DNA of 64,000 bases. It comes from Adhaeretor mobilis. Lineage in GTDB: Bacteria; Planctomycetota; Planctomycetia; Pirellulales; Lacipirellulaceae. The stretch covers positions 434,001 to 498,000 of the forward strand of contig NZ_CP036263.1 in assembly GCF_007741515.1 (NCBI RefSeq), written 5' to 3'. The translations under genes and the position numbers were made by a program. Shown one piece after another: positions 34,124 to 42,791 of the stretch (position 1 is its first letter; each line of letters begins with the position of its first letter). The notes under the pieces were generated by a model. The model was not told where the DNA came from and made no database searches. It saw only the letters and a program-made list of their open reading frames with translations.

Positions 34124-36145
34124 CTACCGCACAGGCTCTGCCACCGACGCAGCGGGGGCACCCGTGTTGCTGCGTTCGGCACTGGCGACTGCTTTGGCGG
34201 CGTCGGAGCGTTCTTTCCAAACCTTCTCGATGATCTCTGCACCGACCAAACCGTAGAGGCGCGGGCGAGGTGGGATGAGGCTGGTGTCGACTTCTTCGTA
34301 GGAAAGTTGTGGCTCGCCGTCAGCGTCGAGTGTGGCGATGGTGCTCTTGAGCCACTTGCGATTCTTTTCCTCGAACTTGTCGCACCACTGTTCCGCTTCG
34401 CGTTGGCGAGCGGCCGGGTCGGTGGCCTTGATGCCGGGCGCGGCGAACTCTGGTTTGAAGTGAGCGCCGCGGCATTCGTCGCGAGCGAGTGCTCCCTTGA
34501 GCAGTGACTTGGCCAGCGGGAACATGTCGCGGAGCGATTTGGTGAACACCACGTTTTGGTTGGTCCAGTTTCCGGTGTCTGAGAGCGAGCAGTTTTCTAC
34601 ACGCTCGCACAGCTCGTTAATCTGGCTGAGTGCGTTGCGCAGCTGGCCGTTATCGCGCACTACGGTGGCGGCCTTCGTCATGGCGTCGCCGAGCTGCTGA
34701 TGAAGCACATAAGGATTCTCGCGGCCCCCTTCGCTAGTGAGCAGCTTATCGTGCTCCATTTGCTTGACGGCACGCTGGCCGCGGAGGAGTTGGTCGTATT
34801 TTTCATCGCTGGCGGAATCGTTGAGTGAACCAAGCAGGTTCTCAATGCCCGGCGCGGCGAACAGGCCGCTAAAAATGCAGGAGAGTAGCGAGTTCGCGCC
34901 TAGGCGATTCGCTCCGTGGTAGCCGTAGTCGCATTCTCCGATGGCATACAGTCCAGGGATGTTGGTCTGTTGGTTGCGTGGCGATCCCGGCACGAGTCCG
35001 CCGGCGGCGGTGCGTTCGTAGTCGGCCCATAGGCCGCCCATCGAGTAATGCACTGCAGGGAAGATTTTCATGGGGACGTCGCGCGGATTGACGCCTTGGA
35101 ACTTCTCGTAGATGCTGAGGATGCCGCCCAGTTTGCGATCCAGCTCGGCCCGCGAAATGTGCGTGAGATCGAGGTACACGGCTTGGCGATCGGCATCGAC
35201 GCTGAGGCCTTCATTCACGCACACGTTGAAGATTTCGCGCGTGGCGATATCGCGGGGCACGAGGTTGCCGTACTCTGGGTAGCGTTCTTCGAGGAAGTAG
35301 TAACGCTCTGCGGAGGGAATGTCTGCGGCGGCGCGGCTGTCGTGCGGTTTGCGCGGCACCCATACACGGCCTCCTTCGCCACGGGCCGACTCGCTCATCA
35401 GACGGCACTTGTCCGCACCGGGAATGGCGGTGGGGTGAACTTGGATGAACTCTGCATTGGCGTACTTCGCACCGGCTTGGAATGCGCGACTCGCAGCGGC
35501 ACCGGTGCAGGCCATACTCATGGTGCTGCGTCCATAGATGAGCCCGCACCCACCGACACCCATCGCTACGGCGTCGGCAGCGAAGGAGCGGATTTCCATG
35601 GTGACCAGGTTTTGGGCAACGGCACCGCGGCAACGACCATTTTCGTCGAGAACCGGGCCGAGGAAGTCCCAGCCTTCATACTTGGTGACCATCCCCTTGG
35701 CTTCCCAGCGGCGCACTTGCTCGTCGAGGGCGTACAGCAACTGTTGGCCAGTTGTTGCGCCGGCGAAGGCGGTGCGTTTGAATAACGTACCGCCGAAACG
35801 ACGTTGATCACGAAAGCCTTCTTGTGTGCGATTGAACGGCACGCCAAGTCGATCCATCAGATCGATGATGCGCGGTGCCCAGTCGGTCATTTCCTTAACG
35901 GGCGGCTGGTGCTGGAGAAAGTCGCCACCGTAGACGGTATCGTCGAGATGCAGCCACTCGCTGTCGCCGAGTTGGCGCGTGCTATCGTTGACGCTGTTGA
36001 TTCCGCCCTGGGCGCAAACGCTATGCGAGCGCTTGACCGGCGTGAGGCTCATCAAGTCGACCGGAATACCTGCCTCTGCCAGCTTCATGGAGGCGGCAAG
36101 GCCGGCAAGGCCGCCACCGACGATTAGGACTCTCTGATCAGCCAT
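34124..36145 (-). CDS. sdhA: Succinate dehydrogenase flavoprotein subunit
   Basis: 673 residues. It oxidises succinate to fumarate with covalently bound FAD. Seen: the N-terminal dinucleotide motif VLIVGGGLAGLAASMKLAEAG, the flavinylation region KRSHSVCAQGGINSV with its His, HPTAIPGADKCRLMSE, and ARGEGG with the catalytic Arg. The C-terminal helical domain carries R-x-x-x-R-G-like DECRGAHFKPEF. The form resembles the Bacillus/delta-proteobacterial type rather than the E. coli type, in keeping with the large single SdhC upstream. It probably forms an operon with sdhC (146 bases apart). No iron-sulfur subunit gene follows. Confidence 0.95.
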   Translation of the reverse strand: MADQRVLIVGGGLAGLAASMKLAEAGIPVDLMSLTPVKRSHSVCAQGGINSVNDSTRQLGDSEWLHLDDTVYGGDFLQHQPPVKEMTDWAPRIIDLMDRLGVPFNRTQEGFRDQRRFGGTLFKRTAFAGATTGQQLLYALDEQVRRWEAKGMVTKYEGWDFLGPVLDENGRCRGAVAQNLVTMEIRSFAADAVAMGVGGCGLIYGRSTMSMACTGAAASRAFQAGAKYANAEFIQVHPTAIPGADKCRLMSESARGEGGRVWVPRKPHDSRAAADIPSAERYYFLEERYPEYGNLVPRDIATREIFNVCVNEGLSVDADRQAVYLDLTHISRAELDRKLGGILSIYEKFQGVNPRDVPMKIFPAVHYSMGGLWADYERTAAGGLVPGSPRNQQTNIPGLYAIGECDYGYHGANRLGANSLLSCIFSGLFAAPGIENLLGSLNDSASDEKYDQLLRGQRAVKQMEHDKLLTSEGGRENPYVLHQQLGDAMTKAATVVRDNGQLRNALSQINELCERVENCSLSDTGNWTNQNVVFTKSLRDMFPLAKSLLKGALARDECRGAHFKPEFAAPGIKATDPAARQREAEQWCDKFEEKNRKWLKSTIATLDADGEPQLSYEEVDTSLIPPRPRLYGLVGAEIIEKVWKERSDAAKAVASAERSNTGAPAASVAEPVR

Positions 36146-36291
36146 CGTGAATCATTCCTCACAGCTTTGGTCTCTCTTAACGGCGCTCAGGCGCAGAGTA
36201 AGAGTCTTTTGTTTGTGGTTAATCATGCGAACAGGACCGGCTTGGCTGCTTTGCGACTTGGCGCCTTTGCGAGCACTGTACGACTCGGTAC

Positions 36292-37161
36292 TCACTGAGA
36301 TGCATCTTCCGAATCGGCCTGGGAGGCTTCGTCTTCAGTAGTTGCTTCCTCGTGTTTCCGAAATTTATGCTCATTCGGTTCGAGCTCGCGGGCTTCTACT
36401 TTCGCGTCGTACATTTCTTCTTCCATCGCTCGAACTTCTTCGAGCTTCTCTGGAGTGTCGGTCGCGCCGCGAATGCCAAACAGGGCCACGACACTTACCG
36501 CTGCCAGCCCTAAGCCAAGGGCTGTGCAAACTTTCAGGGCACGGGCTTGACCCTTCTCGCTGGTCCAAATTCCCCAAGTAATGCCCATCGTCCACAGGCC
36601 ATTAGCTAGATGGAAGACGCAGGACAGCACACCGAGGAGGTAGAGTCCCACAAGTACGATGCTTTGCAGTGCCTCACTGGCGGTACTAGTGGCGGAGTAA
36701 GGTTTGAACTGCCCGCCGCCGAGCGGTTCGACCACATTCTTCACCCACGACTCCTCGTGGAACCAACCGTGCATGTGAAACACGTGTAACATAATAAACA
36801 CAAAGGCAATCATGCCGGTGGCACGCTGCAGCGTGTAACGCACGTTCGAGCCGTAGCGATACTGCGTTGAGTTGGGCATGCCTCCGCCGATGATGACGAA
36901 GCCAATGGCCGCATGGAACAGAATGGGGATGAAGATGAATACCCATTCGACCAGCGGTAGCAAGTTGCCAAGGGAGTGGATTTTGTAGACGTTACCTTGG
37001 AAAGTGCTTGCGCCGTTGACCACGCTAGCATTGGTGATCAGGTGGACGACCATATAGGCGCCCACGGGGATCAGTCCGCTGAGCGAGTGCAGGCGGCGGA
37101 TCAAGAAATCGTGGCGGGCGAGAAACGAATGCTGCTGGTCTGAGGGCTGGGTCTGGTCCAC
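36292..37161 (-). CDS. sdhC: Succinate dehydrogenase cytochrome b558 subunit
   Basis: 289 residues from a GTG at 37161. About five transmembrane helices, with conserved His residues likely to bind haem b: RRLHSLSGLIPVGAYMVVHL, ILFHAAIGFVI, FIMLHVFHMHGW and CVFHLANGLWTMGITWG. This is the large single-subunit anchor of diheme (type B) complex II, which reduces menaquinone or an equivalent. The last 45 residues are a charged cytoplasmic tail rich in Glu/Asp, longer than I would expect and possibly lineage-specific. It is upstream of sdhA on the same strand. Confidence 0.92.
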   Translation of the reverse strand: MDQTQPSDQQHSFLARHDFLIRRLHSLSGLIPVGAYMVVHLITNASVVNGASTFQGNVYKIHSLGNLLPLVEWVFIFIPILFHAAIGFVIIGGGMPNSTQYRYGSNVRYTLQRATGMIAFVFIMLHVFHMHGWFHEESWVKNVVEPLGGGQFKPYSATSTASEALQSIVLVGLYLLGVLSCVFHLANGLWTMGITWGIWTSEKGQARALKVCTALGLGLAAVSVVALFGIRGATDTPEKLEEVRAMEEEMYDAKVEARELEPNEHKFRKHEEATTEDEASQADSEDASQ

Positions 37162-37321
37162 GACGGGCGATCCTGCGGGGGGAATTAAGGGATTGGCCGC
37201 AGGCTGATTTGCGGCGCGCTCCTAGTATAAGGTGTGTCGGGGGGGTGACAACCGGCGCGGGGTGGGGGCTAGCGACTTGAGAAGGTTCGACTCGCACGAC
37301 GGCAGCAGATACTTCTTGGCC

Positions 37322-37423
37322 GGCATCGCCCTCCAAATCCACAGTGGTCCGGAGGGTGAGACTTGGTACAAGGGGGTCGAGATTACCGAGTTGCCTAAGT
37401 CGGCGAGGGAAACATCAGAATAA
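37322..37423 (+). pseudogene. C-terminal remnant of a DUF1080 gene
   Basis: GIALQIHSGPEGETWYKGVE followed by ITELPK is the closing strand pair of DUF1080/3-keto-disaccharide hydrolase proteins, comparable with the end of the protein at 8602-9438. No matching N-terminal 200 residues are present upstream, where sdhC begins on the other strand. It is therefore a truncated leftover. Confidence 0.55.
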
Positions 37424-37453
37424 TTCAACAGGCGGCAGAACCTAAATGGCAGG

Positions 37454-37937
37454 CTACTTGTTGTGAAGCCGACAAAGGTGGCAGCGACTTCGATCGATTG
37501 ATGCCCCTTTGATTTGCGAATCGCTAAAATACTCGACGTTGTCGCCTATGCCATTGGTCTTGGGTTGAGAGCTACGGTACTTCAGGCCAACCTGTTTGCC
37601 ATCCTTGACGACCCATTCCAAGAAGATTACGCTGTGGCCCGATTTTTTTCGCCAAAACTGTACGAAGTCTCCGGGCTGAGCCTCTTCTGCTTTCACGGCC
37701 TTTCCGATGCCTAGTTTCTTGAGGGCGAATACGCATTGAGTCTCGCGACTCTCCTTTGTCGTGCCGTACCAGTCTTTTTGCAGCTTACGGACTGATTCTA
37801 CAGAAGCCTCACGAAGTAGTCCTCGATCGGTTGCGACCTTCATGGCCACCGTGAATGTAAATCCGCAGCAATAGGTTCGCTCACCTTTGCTAAGAATCTT
37901 CTGGCCCTTGAATCGCACTTCTTCTGGCGTCCCACTC
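37454..37937 (-). pseudogene. 3' part of a putative cysteine amidase gene split by the insertion sequence
   Basis: This segment encodes the last about 160 residues of a protein with a Cys motif (TYCCGFTFTVAM), QPGDFVQFW and SGHSVIFLEW. The order Cys then Gly-Asp then His is reminiscent of CHAP/NlpC-P60 amidases, though I cannot place it in a named family. Removing the IS and one copy of its 10-base duplication joins it in frame to 39192-39356, giving one 212-residue reading frame with a hydrophobic N-terminus. An in-frame ATG within the IS end (37951) might still allow expression of this half. Confidence 0.8.
37928..37937. repeat. Target-site duplication, left copy
   Basis: CGTCCCACTC immediately precedes the left terminal repeat and recurs directly at 39192-39201 after the right terminal repeat. 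A perfect 10-base duplication is within the range reported for ISAs1-family elements and implies a recent insertion. Confidence 0.92.
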
Positions 37938-39191
37938 CAGGGCAATCGCATCTAAATGACCGAATACATCGATCTCTGCGTAGAAGTCATTTCAGCGGTT
38001 GGGTCGGAATCTAACCGCCGATAGCATTTCTAGCACGGAGGTCGACGTATGGCGATTACAAAATCCCCTGTCATTCTTACACACTTCGAGGAACTTACCG
38101 ATCCTCGCATGGAACGGACCAAGCGACATCGGCTCAGCGACATCGTGGCTATCGCCTTGTGCGGCGCAATCTGTGGAGCCGACTCGTGGGCCGATGTCGA
38201 GCGATTTGGCAACGAGAAGATCGACTGGTTCCGCACCTGGTTGCCTCTGGAGCATGGCATTCCCTCGCACGACACGTTGGGTCGCGTATTCTCGCTGCTG
38301 GACACCAAAGAATTCTACCACTGCCTAGCGAACTGGGTTGCCAGCCTGCAACTCGATCTGCAAGGCCAGACCGTGGCTATCGACGGCAAGACACTTCGCC
38401 GGTCTTTCGACCAAGCGTCCGGCACAGGAGCCTTGCACCTGGTCAACGCGTGGGCCAGTGATCTTCATCTCTCGCTCGGACAACTCGCGACGGAGCAAAA
38501 GTCCAATGAAATCACTGCCGTACCACGGCTTTTGGAGATACTGGCCATCGAAGGGGCAGTCGTCACGCTCGACGCGATGCATTGCCAGAAGCAAACTGCT
38601 GAGAAGATTCGCCTAGCGGGTGCTGATTACGTTTTGCAAGTGAAAGGCAATCAAAAAAAGATGCATGAGCAACTGCTCCAGTTGTTCATTGACTACGGCG
38701 ATCAGGATTATCGTGGCGTGCGTCGGCATGTCACGGTGGAGAAGAATCACGGCCGCGATGAGCGTCGCGAGTATTACGTCGCTCCCGCGCCCCCAAAACT
38801 GTCTGAGCAGTGGCGTGACCTTCGCTCGGTTGGCATGGTTTTTCGCTATCGTAAATCGGGAGAGAAGCTGAGCGAAGAGACTTCCTTTTTCATCAGCAGC
38901 CTGCCCCCCAAGGTCAGGTCCCTAGCAGGACATGTTCGTAACCATTGGAGCGTGGAGAACTCACTGCATTGGTCGCTGGATGTAACTTTTTCAGAAGATC
39001 AAAGCCGTCTTCGGAAAGGCAACGGCCAAGAAATCGCTGCCGGAATGCGTCGCTTGGCGCTCTCCATTCTCAAGCGAGACACTACGCTCAAAGAAAGCCT
39101 GCGCGGTAAACGACTCCGCGCAGGTTGGAATAACCAAACACTGCAAGCCATTCTCACGAGTATTCAAGCGTAATTAGATGCGATTGCCCTG
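37938..39191 (+). mobile_element. Complete ISAs1-family insertion sequence
   Basis: 1254 bases bounded by perfect 18-base terminal inverted repeats (CAGGGCAATCGCATCTAA at 37938-37955, complement at 39174-39191) and flanked by 10-base direct repeats. It carries one intact transposase gene. Complete ends, an intact frame and an identical duplication show a recently active copy. It interrupts the amidase-like gene. Confidence 0.96.
38049..39173 (+). CDS. ISAs1-family DDE transposase
   Basis: 374 residues, full length for the family. The N-terminal DUF4372-like domain (FEELTDPRMERTKRHRLSDI, ALCGAICGADSWADVERFG) precedes the DDE catalytic core: first Asp in VAIDGKTLR, second in VTLDAMHCQK, Glu in the C-terminal HWSVENSLHWSLDVTF block. 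ATG at 38049. The stop at 39171-39173 lies directly before the right terminal repeat. Intact and presumably functional. Confidence 0.96.
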   Translation: MAITKSPVILTHFEELTDPRMERTKRHRLSDIVAIALCGAICGADSWADVERFGNEKIDWFRTWLPLEHGIPSHDTLGRVFSLLDTKEFYHCLANWVASLQLDLQGQTVAIDGKTLRRSFDQASGTGALHLVNAWASDLHLSLGQLATEQKSNEITAVPRLLEILAIEGAVVTLDAMHCQKQTAEKIRLAGADYVLQVKGNQKKMHEQLLQLFIDYGDQDYRGVRRHVTVEKNHGRDERREYYVAPAPPKLSEQWRDLRSVGMVFRYRKSGEKLSEETSFFISSLPPKVRSLAGHVRNHWSVENSLHWSLDVTFSEDQSRLRKGNGQEIAAGMRRLALSILKRDTTLKESLRGKRLRAGWNNQTLQAILTSIQA

Positions 39192-39201
39192 CGTCCCACT
39201 C
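39192..39201. repeat. Target-site duplication, right copy
   Basis: CGTCCCACTC, identical to 37928-37937, directly follows the right terminal repeat of the IS. Confidence 0.92.
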
Positions 39202-39356
39202 CCCTTCCAGTTTTTGTTGTAGCCCCCGCCGTCTTTGTAGGAACGCGCTGTTTTTAGTACGTCTAAATTTTCAGACTCGGAATCCGATGGATTCACTACG
39301 AAGCCCAAGCCCATCGTTGTTGTGATTGCGAGCGACAAGGCAAGCTTGCTGACCAT
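39192..39356 (-). pseudogene. 5' part of the IS-split amidase-like gene
   Basis: It starts at the ATG at 39356 with MVSKLALSLAITTTMGLGFV, a signal-peptide-like hydrophobic start, and continues through GGGYNKNWKGSGT to the duplicated target site. It then runs out of frame homology into the IS. Joined with 37454-37927 the frame continues as SGT-PEE, restoring a single protein. The 39202-39201 boundary itself encodes Ser-Gly-Thr on both sides. Confidence 0.8.
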
Positions 39357-39660
39357 CTGATTCACTCCGATACAGGACGGGACCTGTAGCAATTGTTCCC
39401 GCTTCGATGGGTTAATGTCAAGTTGTTGCGACTGAGCCGATAGGGTCTCTGAACGGCGGCTAGTACAAATAACCGAGCAGAACAATTGTGTCCGTTGGCC
39501 ACGGGCCGTTGGCCAAGTTGCTTGATCATAAAACAGTCGCTCAGATCACGCTGGAGTAGCGATACACTCGCGCGATGATCGGTGCGAACACACAGATCGA
39601 CGATCCCGAGGATGCTGAGAACGCTTCCCCCCACCTTGATGACCCGGCACCTCACTTGGC
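39357..39660. other. Intergenic stretch without supported gene
   Basis: It lies between the start of the split amidase gene and the end of the SugE-like gene. A TTGGCCA/TGGCCAA hairpin around 39497-39518 is the only visible structure. No coding sequence with family features is seen on either strand. Confidence 0.4.
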
Positions 39661-39978
39661 CTACTGACTCAACTTCAACGTGATCACTCCCGAGAGAATC
39701 AGCGCCACGCCCGCAAACCGGCCGATGGTTGCGGCGTCGCCGTAGAACAGGATGCCCACGAGAAATGTCCCCGCGGCGCCAATGCCTGTCCACACGGCGT
39801 AAGACGTGCCAATCGGTATCTGTTTTTGTGCCAACCACAGCATCAATCCACTGACGGTCATGAACAGGATGGCCAGTCCGATACCCAACCAGCGGGTCCC
39901 CGATTGTTGAGACATTTTCAACCCGACAGGCCAGCCAATCTCAAAGAGGCCTGCCAGCACCAAATAGACCCACGCCAT
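39661..39978 (-). CDS. SMR-family exporter, SugE/Gdx type
   Basis: 105 residues with four transmembrane helices, the exact size of small multidrug resistance proteins. The conserved Glu in helix 1 (GLFEIGWPVGLKMS), AVWTGIGAAGTFLVGILFYGD in helix 3 and a short C-terminus match the SugE/Gdx subgroup, whose known members export guanidinium; the others handle quaternary ammonium compounds. It works as an antiparallel dimer in the inner membrane. There is a perfect palindrome about 40 bases upstream, but no guanidine riboswitch could be recognised in the leader. Confidence 0.9.
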   Translation of the reverse strand: MAWVYLVLAGLFEIGWPVGLKMSQQSGTRWLGIGLAILFMTVSGLMLWLAQKQIPIGTSYAVWTGIGAAGTFLVGILFYGDAATIGRFAGVALILSGVITLKLSQ

Positions 39979-40019
39979 CAGTTGTCTCTCCTTATTCGTG
40001 ACCAGAGCGTCCCAGTCTC

Positions 40020-40033
40020 AACGGTATACCGTT
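40020..40033. promoter_or_regulatory. Perfect 14-base palindrome upstream of the SMR gene
   Basis: AACGGTATACCGTT lies 42 bases upstream of the SMR start. Its size and symmetry suit a dimeric repressor operator. No regulator gene is adjacent, so this is only a candidate. Confidence 0.35.
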
Positions 40034-40177
40034 AAGCAGCAAGCGGGGGGGACATACTCTTGGCGATTTCTTGAACGCTCGTACGCTTAAACTCGCGCAT
40101 AGAAAAGGCCGGGATACTTAAGCATATGCTTCAGCACCCAGGCCAAAAAGGTGATCTATGCGCTCTCTAAACAGTGC

Positions 40178-41722
40178 CTATTGCCCTGCTTGAGTTTCGT
40201 AGGTTTCGCCCAAATTCGGGTTGCCTAGCTTGCGTTGGGCTTCGCCCATTTGGCGTTGGGCCTTGGCCATGTTGGGGTCATTGAGCAGAGCGGAGCGGAA
40301 CGAGTTAACCGCTTTCTTGTATTCTTCGATCTGCATGTGGCAGATGCCTCGCTTGTAGTAGTGTTCCGCATTGGTTGGCTCGTTGCGGATCGCATCGTTG
40401 AAGCTAGTGATTGCTCGCTCGTACTCTTTGAGCTGGTAGTAAGCTCGACCGCGATTCACGTAGGCAAGTGCGTAGGAGGGGTCCTTGGAGATCGCTTCGT
40501 TGTACTTCACGATCGCCTTGCGATAGTCGCCTTCGTTGGCGTAACTGAGACCCATCCACAGGTGAGGCACAGGATCGAGAAAGTTGATTGAGGCGGCTTG
40601 CTCGAAATCGCCACGTGCCAGATCGTCGTAGTCCTGGTAGTGCCAGCAAATGCCGCGTCGCAGATAGGCAGGAGCCAAGTACGAGGGCTGTTGTCCGCCG
40701 GGGACGCTCTGGATGGATTCGGTGAGTGACTTAATCGCCTCGCCGTACTGCCCGAGCATGCGCTCCGCAATTCCGCGGTTGTAGTGTGCCAAACCGGAGT
40801 AAGGGAACCGATCGGGGTACTCGGCGAGAATCTTCTTGGCGTCTCCTATGACCGCTTCGTAGGCGGCCATGCTGGCGGCCTTGTCTGTCTCGGCTTCTTC
40901 GAAGCCTAATTGCATGCGAGCATCTGCCCGTTGGAGATAGCCTTCGATGAATAGATCGAGATCAGCGTGTTTCTTGGGCTCGTAAGCCTCGATTGCTTGG
41001 CCGAGTGCTTCGATTGCTTCGGCGTACTTATCCTCAGCCAAGTAAATGGAAGCCAGCGTGGAGAAGTTCTCGTAGTCGCCTGGATCGATCTCAGCAGCTT
41101 TCTTCAGATTCGTAGTGGCATCGTCGAATTCTTGCAGACGAGCGTGAGCCAAGCCGCGATCGCGATGGGCACGGGCGTCTTCAGGGTTCAGCGCGATGGC
41201 GTCGTCGAGAAAGCGAATGCCCGTGACCGGATCGTTCTGATAGTTCACCTCGATGTGGCCGATGTTCGAAAGCACTTCCGCATTTTGACGATCGAAGTCG
41301 AGCGCCTTGAGAAAGTCGTTGTAAGCAATGTCGATGGTGCCCATTTCGAGGGAAGCCTCGCCGCTACCGTTGTAGGCCTCTGCGGATTGGGCGTCGTAAT
41401 CAATGGCGGAGCGGAAAGCCTTTTTCGCCGCTTCATAATCTTCCAGCTCTAGCAGGATTTTACCCTTGGCTACGTAAGCCTCTTTGTAATCGGTTTGCAT
41501 CTGCAACGCTGCGCTGAACGCGGCCAGAGCCTGGTCGTTCTCACCCGCTTCGGCAAGGCGAACTCCCTCTTCGTAGGCGGCGACGGCCTCAGGAGCGTAC
41601 AGGAAGTTCGCGTCACTGGGATCGAGCGCGGTCTCTTCGTCGGCATCTTGGCCGACGGACGAAGTGCCTACAGCGAACAAGGGCAACGCGAGAAGAAGCA
41701 ATAGTAGTGGAAAACGGCTCAT
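40178..41722 (-). CDS. Secreted TPR-repeat protein
   Basis: 514 residues. A signal peptide (MSRFPLLLLLLALPLFAVG) is followed by consecutive tetratricopeptide repeats spanning about residues 45-500. Typical units are AYEEGVRLAEAGENDQALAAF, AYVAKGKILLELEDYEAAKK, AYVNRGRAYYQLKEYERAIT and HYYKRGICHMQIEEYKKAVN. Such solenoids mediate protein-protein contacts in the periplasm or on the surface. It is a single gene; the 463 bases upstream carry an inverted repeat. No other domain is seen. Confidence 0.88.
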   Translation of the reverse strand: MSRFPLLLLLLALPLFAVGTSSVGQDADEETALDPSDANFLYAPEAVAAYEEGVRLAEAGENDQALAAFSAALQMQTDYKEAYVAKGKILLELEDYEAAKKAFRSAIDYDAQSAEAYNGSGEASLEMGTIDIAYNDFLKALDFDRQNAEVLSNIGHIEVNYQNDPVTGIRFLDDAIALNPEDARAHRDRGLAHARLQEFDDATTNLKKAAEIDPGDYENFSTLASIYLAEDKYAEAIEALGQAIEAYEPKKHADLDLFIEGYLQRADARMQLGFEEAETDKAASMAAYEAVIGDAKKILAEYPDRFPYSGLAHYNRGIAERMLGQYGEAIKSLTESIQSVPGGQQPSYLAPAYLRRGICWHYQDYDDLARGDFEQAASINFLDPVPHLWMGLSYANEGDYRKAIVKYNEAISKDPSYALAYVNRGRAYYQLKEYERAITSFNDAIRNEPTNAEHYYKRGICHMQIEEYKKAVNSFRSALLNDPNMAKAQRQMGEAQRKLGNPNLGETYETQAGQ

Positions 41723-42042
41723 ATCGAACGCTCTGTCAGGTGAAAGAAACGATGTGGACTTGAAGCGGAGTGTATTGAAATTGGATTGTCTTACTCGACA
41801 AGCACCCGCGACGCGGAATGGTTGGAGCGGAGACAGCCCACTATTCTACTCAGTGGTGGCACAAGAGTGTAAATCCGGCACCGTGGCTTCGTAGAATCGC
41901 TATCCCAAAATACCACGAGAAACGAGGGCGGGTCGGCTGTTTGAGCCCTAGAACAGGGGCGATTCGCTAAGCCTTTTTCCCCGAGGACAGGGAAATGCCG
42001 ATTGCTCCGGCTGTGCGGGGTGAGATGAACTGGCCACCAACC

Positions 42043-42170
42043 GTAGGGTCCACTGTGCGGACCTACAGGCCAGCAGGACCGCTACCATTCCAACCGCTAC
42101 ACTAGGGACAATTTTGTCGCACCTTACTTTCGACGGGCGCTAATCCTTTGGTCCGCACAGAGGACCTTAC
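42043..42170. repeat. Inverted repeat between TPR and acidic/lysine-rich genes
   Basis: GTAGGGTCCACTGTGCGGAC (42043-42063) and its imperfect complement at 42150-42170 (two mismatches) flank an 86-base loop. Placement and style match the other dispersed palindromes. The remainder of 41723-42185 contains no supported gene. Confidence 0.7.
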
Positions 42171-42185
42171 GGACCAAACGAGCTC

Positions 42186-42791
42186 CTACTTCAGCGAGGC
42201 CTCAGTCTCTTCTTCTTCGCCGACGGGCAGCGCGCGTCGTCCGTACGACTTGCCGGTCTTGTTGTAGGCTTCGCAGAACATGAGCGCTTCCTCGCCGGTG
42301 AACTTTCGATCGAGCGTGCGTAGGAACTCGTCGTGCAGGTAGATATGCACCACGTGGTCGGCGGGGACTTCGGGCTCCTTCTTTTCCTCTTCGGCAGGCT
42401 TCTTCTCGGCAGAGTCGTCGTCAGCCTTTTCGTCGTCGTCCTTCTTGTTGTCAGCCTTGTCGCTCTCATCCTCGTCGTTGCTGGGTTTCTTGCTCGTGGG
42501 CTTGCGTTTTGCCTTGCGTTTGGCACGCTTGGGGGTGTCCTCGTCTTTATCGCTCTTCCTGGCGGCCTTCTTGCGAGTAGGCTTCTTCTTGGGAGCTTTT
42601 TTGGCAGGCTTCTTCTTTTTCTTTTCCTCTAGCTCGCTATCTTCGTCGGAGTCTTCCAGCTCAGAGTCCTCAACGTCGGAAGCGTCCTCAACGTCCGAAT
42701 CTTCCACATCAGAGTCCTCTTCCAGATCGCTCTCTTCGTCGACGAAGTCGAACTCACCGCCAAACAGATCATCTTCGTCGTCGTTAGCCAT
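42186..42791 (-). CDS. Acidic and lysine-rich low-complexity protein with a conserved-looking C-terminal domain
   Basis: 201 residues. Residues 1-55 are almost entirely Asp, Glu and Ser with tandem SDVED units. Residues 56-110 are rich in Lys, Ala and Pro (KKKKKPAKKAPKKKPTRKK), a second acidic block runs to about 140, and a compact domain ends the protein (VVHIYLHDEFLRTLDRKFTG, CEAYNKTGKSYGRRALPVG). The alternating charge blocks recall eukaryotic nucleolin- or histone-chaperone-like proteins, but this is compositional only. Binding to DNA, RNA or ribosomes is plausible. No family recognised. ATG at 42791. Confidence 0.75.
   Translation of the reverse strand: MANDDEDDLFGGEFDFVDEESDLEEDSDVEDSDVEDASDVEDSELEDSDEDSELEEKKKKKPAKKAPKKKPTRKKAARKSDKDEDTPKRAKRKAKRKPTSKKPSNDEDESDKADNKKDDDEKADDDSAEKKPAEEEKKEPEVPADHVVHIYLHDEFLRTLDRKFTGEEALMFCEAYNKTGKSYGRRALPVGEEEETEASLK

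Noticed and set aside
37939..37951. Start of the amidase-like protein inside the IS end
   Set aside because: MRLPW comes from the IS terminal repeat; the true start is across the insertion at 39356.
39979..40177. Guanidine riboswitch upstream of the SMR gene
   Set aside because: No paired ACGR hairpins or ykkC-type core could be found; only a DNA palindrome is present.
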